From Sporodiniella umbellata (taxonomy: Eukaryota; Mucoromycota; Mucoromycetes; Mucorales; Rhizopodaceae), in the NCBI GenBank assembly GCA_025677835.1, contig JAIXMR010000001.1, positions 372,001-436,000 of the forward strand: a stretch of DNA of 64,000 nt, given 5' to 3'. This document shows, one piece after another, positions 23,601 to 33,752 of the stretch. The notes beneath the pieces are model-generated. The model did no database searches, was not told the origin of the DNA, and saw nothing but the letters and a program-made list of their open reading frames with translations. Positions within the stretch are counted from its first letter, which is position 1. Every line of letters begins with the position of its first letter. The position numbers were made by a program, and so were the translations under genes.

Positions 23601-25786
23601 GTTTCTCCTTAATCGGTTTGGCGCGTGTACCTCTAAGAAACCTGACACTTCAATTACATGCAGATAATATTGTGGAAGTCTATTGTCGAAATACAGGACA
23701 AGTGGTAGGCCAACTTAAAGTACTTGTAACGCCCATCGCCAGGTCCATCTCTCGAAAGTCACTTAAAATACCCCAGGAATCGATCTCTGAGAAATATCTT
23801 TTGCATATTGGACAACAACAGGTGTTTGAGATACGTATCCAAGAGTTAAGGGGTATTTCTGAGTCTCATTTCACACAAGTTCATGCCCAGTTCCGTCTAT
23901 CTTCTTTTGGAAACGTAGAAAGATATTCGACAGCAGACAAAGTCTACCCAACCGAAACTGCCAGTCAGTTTGGTACAGATAAAATTTCCTTTGAGCACTG
24001 TCAAACTTTGTCGATTCACATAACAGAAAAGATGATGGACATGATATTGAACGAAGGATTAACGATAGAGGTTTATGGTCAGGTACAAGAAGACTTTCTC
24101 TATCAGCGTGTGGAGCCATCCGAGGTCCATTCAACAGATATAGTGGATATTCCCGTAAGTCGTCGATTTTCTTTGGATCGACGGTTTTCTCTCGAAAAGA
24201 GTACCTATGATGGTATTCTTATGGAAGAAAGGCATGATGTAGTGGCGCGGGTTCAGATTTCTGAACTAGACTCTCAAGGAAATTATGTCCCTGTGCCTGT
24301 GTCGCATGAGCCGCTTGATATATTCTCTTTGAGGCAAGGTATTCAAAGACGAATTTCGCTTCATCTTCAGCATGATTCTGGGAAAAACTTTGAATGGTCT
24401 TGTGTGGAGAGCCTTCAAATCAACAGTGCCAGACTAGTTGATAGCCATGGCCATATTCTCGAAACATCCACATCGTCTGTGCAAGTTCCCTTTTTGCCCC
24501 AGACTAGTGAATGTAAACAGAATGGGATTTTTTCTATGACAGCTGAAGGGCCCTGGGATAGCTCACTTCACAACGCTGTATTTTTGAATCGTACAAGCTC
24601 TTCTGGTCAATACATTCGATTGACACTTGTATGGCATATTAAATACGACAAGTGTGTAGGGCCACTTGTTTTTGAAATGGATATTGCTGTACAAATTCAA
24701 GGGCGTGATCTGGGCCTCTTTCGCCAATTCTTTTCGCCTGCGCCATCCAAGCAGATTATGAAGTCCAGTGCCAAATATGCGGTTTATCTTAAACCTCAAA
24801 CAGCACGACAGGTATCTGAGCTATGGCGTTTAGACACTGCCAACAAGTACGTCCGCGGGGAAGAGTTTATAGGCTCCTGGAGACCCCGTGGCGTATCATT
24901 GATTTCAGATTATCGTGAGGCCAGAAAAAATATGCTATATCGTGAGCATGTAGCTGCTTTTAGACATGCATTAGTGTTAGCAAAGCATCCCCAAGCAAAA
25001 GAAATCAGAAAAAATCAATTAGGAATGGAAGAAGGTGACAGGGAGTTGATTCCAATTGATGACAAAGTCCTTCTAGAAAAGGTTATTAGATTATGGACAA
25101 CGAAATTTGGTACAGAAGAAGAGGTAAATAGCCTTGATCTTTTTTTAAGAAAAGGACTAATCGAAACTATAGATTGAATTCAATCAAGACCCCCCTAGTT
25201 TGACACCTTCTACCAGTACACAAAGCGTAAAGTCTCTAAACATGAATTACAAAAAAGATATAAAACTTGTAGCCGATATTCAACAACTATACCCAAGGTA
25301 ACAAAAAAAAAAGAATACTATACAAAAATACTTTAAACCAAACCCCTCATTTTTTCATTAGTGATACAATAACCAAAAAAGGATACCTGTTGCACCCAAA
25401 AAACGTGGACAAAGAATGGACAAAATATTGGTGTGTGCTGAAAAGGTAAAATTACATCTGATACATAATAGAGTATTAATGGATTAGACCCTTTATTATT
25501 ATGTATGAGGACAATACAGAGACTGAAGAGTTAGGAGTGATCAATCTTACCTCTGTAAGGGTAGATTACAAGTCCAATTTAGAAAAAATGCTTGATGTAA
25601 AAGTAACAATAATATCTCTTTGTACCACCTTATACTTATTGTTCTTTATAGAGAAAAAATATGTTTGCCATCTATACAAGTAATAACGCATACTTGCTGG
25701 AGGCAAGTAACTTTGACGATATGAAAGATTGGGTCTCAAAGGTAGACCAATTTCTTCCAGTCGATGGTTTGAGAGGTTTAGAATGA
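20669..25786 (+). CDS. unc104: Kinesin-3 motor (UNC-104/KIF1 family) with FHA and PH domains
   Basis: Plus-end motor that carries endosomes and vesicles along hyphal microtubules. Exons include 20669-20720, 20756-20992, 21039-21073, 21134-21409, 21464-25123 and several short 3' exons to the stop at 25784-25786; about 1,570 residues. The motor (about 1-360) starts [17 protein letters not shown] and has the P-loop [12 protein letters not shown], switch I NATSSRSH and switch [11 protein letters not shown]. The long [20 protein letters not shown] loop 12 region is less Lys-rich than animal KIF1A. An FHA domain (about 490-590; [17 protein letters not shown]) and KIF1B-like middle region follow, with short coiled coils. 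The C-terminal PH domain is split over small exons ([19 protein letters not shown] near 25376, then [19 protein letters not shown]). This is the full kinesin-3 layout. Confidence 0.95.
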
Positions 25787-25982
25787 ATTGTTTTTCATGA
25801 ATTGAAATAAAAATATTCTATAAAGCACATATGAAATATCCAAACACACGCGATATTATTTTCTTTTTTTTTTTTTTTTTTTCATCTTCCGAATTAATAT
25901 AAATTCAATTTGATGTATTAGAGCCCTGACTTTTTTTCTCTTTTTTTAAGAATTCTATTATACTTTATTTCTTATTTCATTG
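25787..25982. other. Short intergenic spacer
   Basis: 3' flank of the kinesin gene and 5' flank of the next gene; holds a T run at about 25866-25882. Confidence 0.5.
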
Positions 25983-27112
25983 ATGGAATCAGCAACTGAC
26001 ACCGATATTCATGGTTGGCTGATGAATCTCGATAGCCACCGTTCAATTACTAAGTACATAATTTGCACTTAGAAATGAAAAATAGATATTTATTTTTTAC
26101 TTATAGTAAAGCGAGATCTTTATCAATAGCTTCTATTAGTTCTGAAGACAGTATAGATCTTGACGAGCTGATCAATATCAACTTCACTACGAGCATGGAA
26201 GAAGAAACCGACTTGAGCGACTTAGCTCTGCTGGATCTTGACGACTCAAAAGAGGATTTTTTTAAAGTCGATAATGTATGCCCAGATATATATCTATGTT
26301 TTTGACTAACGAAAATCGTACTTATAGGCGTATACACCTTCATTTGGCAAAAAAAAAGTGAAGCCAAGCTATTACATCGAGAACAGCGAGATAAACACCT
26401 CTTACTCTTACTCAAAGGTAATTAGTAAAAAGAGATTATTCCTTGTTACTCTCTTTATTCAAAAATTAAATAGCAAAACATGTCTTATCCAACAATAAGA
26501 TTCAGTGAGTTCTATTAATAACTACAATATTTGTTGACTAATATTAGTATCAAACTTCACTTAGATTCTTCTGAATGTTCTCCCAGCAACCATGAAGCAG
26601 CCGACAGCTACTATAGCCAAATAAGACAATCAAATAGAAACATTTATCCATCAAAGTCCACATCTACCTCATCCTACGATAGTCAATCAACTGAAACTTC
26701 TGCATTATCCCGTACCACCCTTCCTTTAACTCAAAACACCATGCGACGAAAACAAGAAAAAGAGGACAACCGCCTATCTGTGTGTGTACCAGAAAGTGCT
26801 CGACTGGCTCGACCTATTCCACATGCTTCCAGACGAGCAAGCCATATACCTGCTCCTACATCATCTATTTCCATTTTTCCTCAGTCGACAAAATCTACTA
26901 TTCCAACCAATGCGCCACGTTCTTTAAATAGATTGCCTACAAGAGCAAGTCATATTCCATCACCGAGAAGCACTACTTCTTTGGGTCTTGCATCCTTATC
27001 TACTACCTCACCACCTAAAATACTAAGCCGTAGTAAAACAAATTACCTTAGCCCCCCTAAAAAATCGAGCTTAAGACCACCTACAGCACAAGACATGGCA
27101 AGAAGATTCTAA
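25983..27112 (+). CDS. Ser/Pro-rich protein with three SxIP motifs, candidate microtubule plus-end tracker
   Basis: About five exons. It starts MESATDTDIHGWLMNLDSH and continues in phase at about 26107 (KARSLSIASISSEDSIDLDE), about 26328 (AYTPSFGKKKVKPSYY) and about 26560, ending MARRF. The N-terminal 100 residues are acidic. The C-terminal 190 are basic, Ser/Thr/Pro-rich and disordered, with SHIPAP, STIPTN and SHIPSP spaced over about 50 residues. SxIP next to basic residues is the known EB1-binding motif of plus-end tracking proteins. That role is an inference from short motifs only; no domain is recognised. It directly follows the kinesin-3 gene on the same strand, about 200 bp away, which is suggestive but no proof of a link. 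Confidence 0.65.
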
Positions 27113-27440
27113 TTTATTTACCATCCTAATAAAGTAAAAGAAACACATGTGTTGATCTATCTGTGCATTATAACACACGTGTAAATTATCCGTGCTCGAA
27201 CCAGCTCTGCTGTTTCACAACAGGGTTTCTATAAGATCGCCTTAAAAGATTAAAAAGAAACCCCAAACGCTAATAATAATATATGCAAAACAGGACAAAG
27301 AGAACTAATACGTTGAGGAGTAAATTACCTTTTTAAGATGAAAAGAAAGTCGGAAAAAAAAAAAAAAGTATTAAAAAAAGTTCGCGGACAATACGTTTGT
27401 TTCTTAATGTGTATATTTGCATATCCAAATTACTTTTGGT
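27113..27440. other. Convergent intergenic region
   Basis: 3' flanks of the SxIP gene and of dioxygenase copy 1. Low-complexity A runs (about 27353-27367). No gene seen. Confidence 0.5.
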
Positions 27441-28659
27441 TTATTCAAAGTCTTTTTTTTGTGATGCCTTTTCAGCCAAGTCATGTCGTCGAGATTTGCT
27501 GTTGGGATCGAAGTAAGGCCTTTCTGCCAAAGGAGTAATTCTCCAGCCGTGACGTTTGGAATCGTCAACGTAATCGAAAATAGGATTATGCGTTGTTATT
27601 CTGTTATCCCATACAGCTACACTATTTTCTTCCCACTTGAAGCGTACTTGGAAATCAACGCCACCCACAATATGGTCGTAGAGAAAGTTCAATATCGCAT
27701 CAGACTCTTTTTTAGGGAATCCAACAATATGCTGTGTGAATCCAGGTTGTACATAAAGAGATTTCCAGCCTGTGACAGGATGAGTACGCACCACAGGATG
27801 AATCGACTCCCAATTCTGCCGGCGCGGGTTAAATCCTCCCTTTTTGGCTCGATCGACTTGCTTTTGGCCAGAGTGAACCGCTTGCAGTCCCTCAAGAAAT
27901 TTTTGAAAAGCGGGCGATAGTCTGTCATACGCAGTATAACCAGAAGACCAAAGAGTATCGCCTCCTGTACTAGGGAGCGTATCTATCTTGAGAAATGTTA
28001 CGCTGGGTGTTTGAGGCTCATAAGAAACATCTGTATGCCATGCTGTTGACAGAGATAAATAATATGTTTTTTTTTTCTTTTTTTTTATTTTTTTTTTTTT
28101 TTTTTACTTTCTGCAGCACTTCGTGTAGTAATATCAAGACCAAGAGATTGTTTGTATTTTCTGGAAGTTTCTGGGTCGTAATAAACGACATGCACCTCAG
28201 GTAAGCCTTCAGGGTGACCGAAGGTATTGTGGATATGAAGCGGCCCAAAATGCTTTCCAAATTCTCGGCCTTGGTATACATCGATGTCTTGATCTCTGAA
28301 AAAGACAACACCTCTCTCTGCTACCAGCAAAGCCAGATCGTCTTTTTGCTGGCTTGTTAACTGACTCAACTGAACACCATGAATCTCAGTACCAATGTGA
28401 GGCGTAACATCAAACACCTTGGTAGCGCCTTTAAGCAAAGAAGCTTTATTAGGGTCAGCACGATGGCCAGGATCGTGATGTTCAAACTCTCCGATTTCAG
28501 GGTACTACATCATATTTAGTTAGTGAATCAGACATAAAGTGCTTGGAAACATACTTCTTTGTTGGGGTGGACAAGATAAAAGCCTTTTTCTCGAGCTATT
28601 TTTTGCAAATCAAGCTTTTCAGTTTCTTGGACAAGGAGATCAGTGTTGGGAGGAGCCAT
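27441..28659 (-). CDS. TauD/TfdA-type Fe(II)/2-oxoglutarate dioxygenase, copy 1 (JLP1-like)
   Basis: Enzymes of this family hydroxylate sulfonates such as taurine, or alkyl sulfates and aryloxyacids, to release sulfite or a similar leaving group; yeast JLP1 serves sulfur scavenging. Exons 28659-28555 (MAPPNTDLLVQETEK), 28504 to about 28108, and about 28055-27441 join in phase. The iron triad is visible: WHTD (His and Asp of HxD) at the start of exon 3 and the distal His in SKRHGWRITPL, with the Arg that binds 2-oxoglutarate. Flanking family motifs include FRDQDIDVYQGREFGKHFG and WDNRITTHNPIFDY. Length about 372. No signal peptide, so probably cytosolic. It pairs in tandem with the copy at 29961-31161; exon 2 is almost identical in DNA between them. 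Confidence 0.9.
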
Positions 28660-29960
28660 AGCGTTTTTTTATAATAGCCGTTTGTTTTGTGAAATTTCTT
28701 GTGAACTTTATAGCCGACTTTATATAATATTTCTATGCTCTCGTAAGACCTTCAATTGATTGCGCAAGAGATGGTGTCAGTAATTTGCATAACATCTATC
28801 AAATTGCACAAGTTCTCAAGTCACACGTATATGGTGCAATATTTGGAACGATGGCAGAAAACGGGGTTTGAAAGGGATGCATTTTGAAAACTTTAAAAAT
28901 TACTAAAGAGAGGTTTTGAAGAAGGTTTTTCGTTTGTTTTAGATAGCTGTATTACTTTTTTCAGTAGCAAAAAGCTTACTAATGATAAGATTGGCTTTTT
29001 TTGGTATATCTGTGAGAAAGTTGCTTGTATTGCACATATTCTTCGATTCTAGTCTTCCTGCCTGAAAAGCAGTAGTATTGTATACTTTACTTTTAACTTT
29101 CGTGTGAAAAAATAAATGGGACATAAACTTAAGGATTGTTTTTTTCTCTTAAAAAAACAAACAAACCACCCAATATACTGCTGTTTGAGAAAAGTAGACT
29201 ATGCTAATGATTGAAAAATTGTTTTGTTCGCTTCTCACTAGTGGCATTTTATTGTTTACTTTTACTTGACGTATTGACTATTTAAACACTTGATGAAATG
29301 TACAAATACTTTATAAATAAAAAAAAAAGAGACCAAAACATAAATTATAGCCTTTTGTAGTAGATAAAGGCAATATTAAGAATGGTTCATATACACAAAT
29401 TTGTTCTCGTTGCTCTTTTTCCGCGATTTAAAAGACAGTTACAAACGTTGCATGTTACAGCTACCTGTGAAATACCGAACGAGCTTTGGATCTCAAGCTA
29501 CTCTAATCTTAGAGTTTTTGACTTTCTAAAGCTAGTCCAAGTATTAAGAGACTAACGCTATGAGTGAAAAACAAACAAACGTATAAACAAGTCGTTTTTA
29601 GCCGTTGTTTATGCCTACAGCCATGTAGGCCAAAAATAGTTTGGTCTAGTCGATTCGAAATCGGTATCACTATGCGATGCAAACTAGAGACCTCAAAAAT
29701 TGGAGTGTCGAGTATTGATGAGCGGCGGTTGTAATGATGAGTAAGAGAATGCCCATTTTGAGGAAACGTGATTATAAGCGCTAAAGAGTAGCTGATAGGG
29801 TGAGAAACTGGATACTACGTAGAAAGGCTTACTGTAATGTTACTCTAAAAACCCAAAGTAACGAAAACAGACGAATAATAAAGAAAAAAAAATCTAGAAA
29901 AACACAAACAGGTTTCAAAAACCAGGTTTTATTGGCACTGAAGATTGAATGGGCTACTTG
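28660..29960. other. Spacer between the two dioxygenase genes
   Basis: Promoter side of copy 1 (28660-28900) plus about 1 kb with no supportable gene. A perfect 7-bp hairpin with a 4-nt loop, GCCTACA...TGTAGGC, lies at about 29612-29629. Short open frames here show no domain. Confidence 0.55.
28771..28780 (+). promoter_or_regulatory. CYS3-like bZIP site upstream of dioxygenase copy 1
   Basis: ATGGTGTCAG matches 9 of 10 positions of ATGRYRYCAT, the site known for the Neurospora sulfur regulator CYS3, about 110 bp upstream of the start codon. Copy 2 has a similar site. One such match per promoter can arise by chance. Confidence 0.3.
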
Positions 29961-31161
29961 TTATGACTTTTGCTTTTCAGCCAAGTCTAGTCTTCTGGAT
30001 TTGCTATTGGGATCAAAGTATGGCTTTTCTGCTAAGGGAGTGATTCTCCAACCATGACGCTTACCATAATCGACATAGTCCGTTATAGCACAATGAGCTG
30101 TAACTCGATTATCCCAGACGGCTACACTATTCTCTTCCCACTTAAACCGCACTTGGAAATCGGCACCACCCACAATATGATCGTAAAGGAAGTTCAATAT
30201 TGTATCAGACTCTTTTTTGGGAAGTCCTACAATATGACTGGTAAATACAGGTTGGACATAAAGGGCCTTCCAACCGGTAACAGGATGTGTGCGAACCAAA
30301 GGATGAACAGACTCCCATTTTGTACGACGGACACTAAGACCAGCATTGTGAGCAACATCGACTTGGTGTTGGCCGCTGTGAACTACTTCAAGACTCTCAA
30401 CAAACTGTTGGAAGGCAGGAGAGAGTCTGTCATAAGCAGTGTATCCAGAAGACCAAAGAGTGTCACCACCAGTGTGAGGCAAAGTATCGATTTTTAACAG
30501 GGTAAGGCCTGGTGTTTGAGGTTCATAGGAAACATCAGAATGCCAAACTACGGTGATTTATTTAACTGGGGTTTTTGTTTATATATATATTTATATATAA
30601 TTACCTTCTGATAAACTTTTTGAAGTAATGCCCTCATGAAGAGTTTCCTTACGGTTTTTTACACTATCTGGATCAAAATAGACAACATGCACTTCAGGTA
30701 AGCCTTCAGGGTGACCGTAGGTATTGTGGATATGAAGCGGCCCAAAATGCTTTCCAAATTCTCGGCCTTGGTATACATCGATGTCTTGATCTCTGAAAAA
30801 GACAACACCTCTCTCTGCTACCAGCAAAGCCAGATCGTCTTTTTGCTGGCTTGTTAACTGACTCAACTGAACACCATGAATCTCAGTACCAATGTGAGGC
30901 GTAACATCAAACACCTTGGTGGCGCCTTTAAGCAAAGAAGCTTTATTAGGGTCAGCACGATGGCCAGGATCGTGATGTTCAAACTCTCCTAGCTCAGGGT
31001 ACTATAAAAAAATATTGGCCTGCTGTTTTTTTTTTTTTTTTTTGTGTTGTTCCTACGGTCGTTTCCGGATTGACAAGATAGTAGCCTTTCTCGCGAGCAA
31101 GTTTTTGCAAGTTGAGCTTTTCAATCTCTTGAACTATAATCTCAGTGTTAGGAGGGGCCAT
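29961..31161 (-). CDS. TauD/TfdA-type Fe(II)/2-oxoglutarate dioxygenase, copy 2 (JLP1-like)
   Basis: Same architecture as copy 1: a short first exon from 31161 (MAPPNTEIIVQEIEKLNLQ), a middle exon (about 31003-30605) and a last exon (about 30547-29961). The C-terminal exon has VTGWKALYVQPVFTSHIVGL, DFQVRFKWEENSVAVWDNRV and the distal iron ligand in GKRHGWRITPL; the HxD lies in WHSDVSY at the beginning of the last exon. The last exon differs from copy 1 at many positions, whereas exon 2 is nearly identical. The likely reaction is hydroxylation of a sulfonate or related acid; two copies may differ in substrate. Length about 370. Copy 2 ends QKS and lacks the extra residues at the end of copy 1. 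Confidence 0.9.
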
Positions 31162-31894
31162 GATTTATATTCTTCAGGAGTTTTTTTTTTATTTTGACAC
31201 TTAGGGAAAAAGACTTCTTGTATTTATATATACACGGCATTGTTGAAGTAAGGCGCCATATTTCACCTCATGCTATGGTGCAAAAACGAAAAGGATAGCG
31301 CAATAAATTACTCTCACGAAACAGTATTCTATATTATTCACAAGTTTGTTTACAACTACCGGGTAGCTTTCAAAATGATGTGATATTTCTAAAAATTACA
31401 CTGATTTTAGTTCACATCATTTGGCGGTGGTTTAATTTACTGAATTGTATGCTTCAAGTATATACTTCGTACCATATCAATAAGGAGAATCGTTTTCTGT
31501 TAGAGTGCATAGAACAAACATAAATAAATTAGACGTCTAAAAGCGATGTTTGTGATTGTAGCGTATAAAGATGGGTATATGTTTCCCCCGTAGATTGTAA
31601 AGCACAGATTATCTTTTGGTAGCACATGTGTCCAAATTAGTGCAGAAGCTCGACTACAACAAACTGGACTGAAGCGATTTTTATTAAACAGCAATAGTCT
31701 ACTTCATAAAACTGTTATTACTATGTGGAATCTAAGCAAGATATGAGACTCAAGCTGGAGATACTAATACCACGCAACGATTAAAATTAGAATGTGTTGA
31801 TATTTATTTCAAAAAAAAAAAAAGAATACAAAATCTAGCTGTCAGTACAAATTTATATACAGGTTATTGTTTCTTTCTTAAAAAAGAAAAAACT
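31162..31894. other. Spacer between dioxygenase copy 2 and CotH copy 1
   Basis: Includes the promoter of dioxygenase copy 2. An imperfect inverted repeat (AAATGATGTGA ... TCACATCATTT) lies at about 31373-31422. No gene seen. Confidence 0.5.
31250..31259 (+). promoter_or_regulatory. CYS3-like bZIP site upstream of dioxygenase copy 2
   Basis: AAGGCGCCAT matches 9 of 10 positions of ATGRYRYCAT, about 89 bp upstream of the start. A shared TATGGTGCAA also occurs upstream of both copies (about 28831 and 31273). Confidence 0.3.
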
Positions 31895-33752
31895 CTACTG
31901 CTGAGAGAAAAAGTGTGTAACGTTTTGATGGATACCAGTGAACCACTCTTTGACACCTGTTAAGGACTTGTATCCTGTAGGTCCATTAACAGCTACATCC
32001 AATGGGAACTGAACAAATAAACGCTTAGCCAAGTCCAAAGTGGTCGAAGTAAGATTTAATCCATTGACTTCAAGTGGCTTCGTTGATGACACAGTAGTGT
32101 TTGCTGTCAAGTTTAATGCAGATGCCATTTGCTCAAGCAATTCTAAATTGACAGGAATCAGAGTATGGTCCCAATCTACATCTTCCCTAATCATGTTCGC
32201 CAAATCGTCAATGCGTGTACTGATAACGTCAAGATTGAACAGTTGATTTGTGGTGTTCTGGAGAATTTGTCTGTATTTAGCCTCGAACTCAGGAACAAGC
32301 AACACTTGCTTAGAAAGAGGTCTAACATACATACCGGGAAAAGCGGTATAATTCCCAGTCCAAAGGCTTTGTAAATCAACCATAGTATCTCCTAAGGTAA
32401 GGTCCATATCAGCAGATAGGAACACATACTTGTTTGATTTAGGGTCTTGGTAAATATAATAATTGTTTGTGTTGGCTATATATCCATCGGCACTACCGGC
32501 CAAAACATCAAATGCAAAGCTATAGCAAATATCTGTCAATCTTTTGCGGAGTTTTCGATATTTTGATAGTACTTACAATCGAAGAACAGAATCCATATCT
32601 ATCTTTTCACTCCATTTGGCCACTGCGTCTGAGGTGTTAGTGGGAGCCTCAGCAATGAATTTTGTGAGCTCGATTAAGGGCTCAAAGTTATCCTTCTTTC
32701 CACCAGAAGCTTTGTCTTTAACTTTGTATAGTCCGCTTGCATAAGCGGAGCTGTTTGTTGTATAGGAAAGATCGGGTACACCTGTGCCTAGTCCTAGACC
32801 TGCTTGGTAAAGGTAGCCATTTTTGTACGAAGAGTCGCCACCAGCAAACATAGTGGATAACCACCCGTTCTTAAAAGGGTCAATGATACCAAAGAGACCC
32901 AACTCACGATCGTTCATAAATACGCGGACATACGAAAACTGAGAAGAAGGCAAACCCATGGATTTGATGATATCGTAAGCGATTTGTTCGCGGATGTAAG
33001 ATGGATCAAATCCGAGAGAGCGGAGCTTGAGACGTCTGTAACCGTACAAGTCATTCTTTTTCTTCAGTTTCAAGTTGTAAGACACTTTTGGCAGCAATCG
33101 CGCACTGTTCCCAGATAAAGAAATTTCAACATCTTTAAATTGAAAGGCGTCGTGTAGCGAAATATAAGACATGTCAACCTTTGCAGAAACGTCGCTAGTA
33201 ATGTTTGAGTTCACTAAAGTAAGCTTTTCGCTGTTTCCCACGATATGAATAGTAGGTATCTCATTATCTCGATGTAAATTAGAGTTGATACGATGGATGG
33301 ATTCTAAGTCTGGATAGACTTGAGGGAACTTTGCGTTCTCGTGAGTGTTCCATGTACGATTGAAGAACTCGTGAGGTGTACTTGAGTTTACAGATTGACG
33401 TAAAAAGGCCTCTTCTACTCTTTCTTCACTGTTTGAGTATAGTTTAGCATAGTGGTAGCCTGATTGAGCCTGGGGTGCCTTTCCAGAGTAGAGGATAGGA
33501 AAGGTCGAATTGGATACCAATGGATAGGCAACGTTGTCTACAATTACAGCCATCGACTTGAAAGTGGTCTGGTTCAAAAGAGCAATGACATTGTACTCTA
33601 CATTGGACTCTTGAGCTTGTTGAGCATTGGTGACAGACAATAGGAACAATCCTGAATAAGGACGTTTGTTAGTTCAACCTAATCTTGGATTTTCAAGAAA
33701 TTTTTAAATAGTAGACTTTACCAAGAGTCAGAACGTTTTTAAAGGATAACAT
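31895..33752 (-). CDS. CotH-family spore coat/invasin-like protein, copy 1
   Basis: Exons 33752-33722, 33651 to about 32573 and about 32530-31895; about 585 residues. The signal peptide spans the first intron (MLSFKNVLTL, then GLFLLSVTNA). The CotH kinase-like domain shows YGYRRLKLRSLGFDPSYIRE, SQFSYVRVFMNDRELGLFG and, in the last exon, YVFLSADMDLTLGDTM, the acidic motif typical of CotH. Many N-glycosylation sequons. In bacteria CotH is a spore-coat kinase; in Mucorales some members are surface proteins that bind host receptors. Which role applies here cannot be read. The protein ends HFFSQQ with no hydrophobic tail, so there is no visible GPI-anchor signal. The 443 bp from 33232 to 33674 are identical by eye to copy 2. 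Confidence 0.9.

Noticed and set aside
28939..29124. 61-codon minus-strand frame
   Set aside because: No domain, no conservation clue and surrounded by gene-free sequence.
29630..29680. Possible tRNA T-arm (GATTCGAAATC)
   Set aside because: No D-arm, anticodon arm or acceptor stem at the right spacing.
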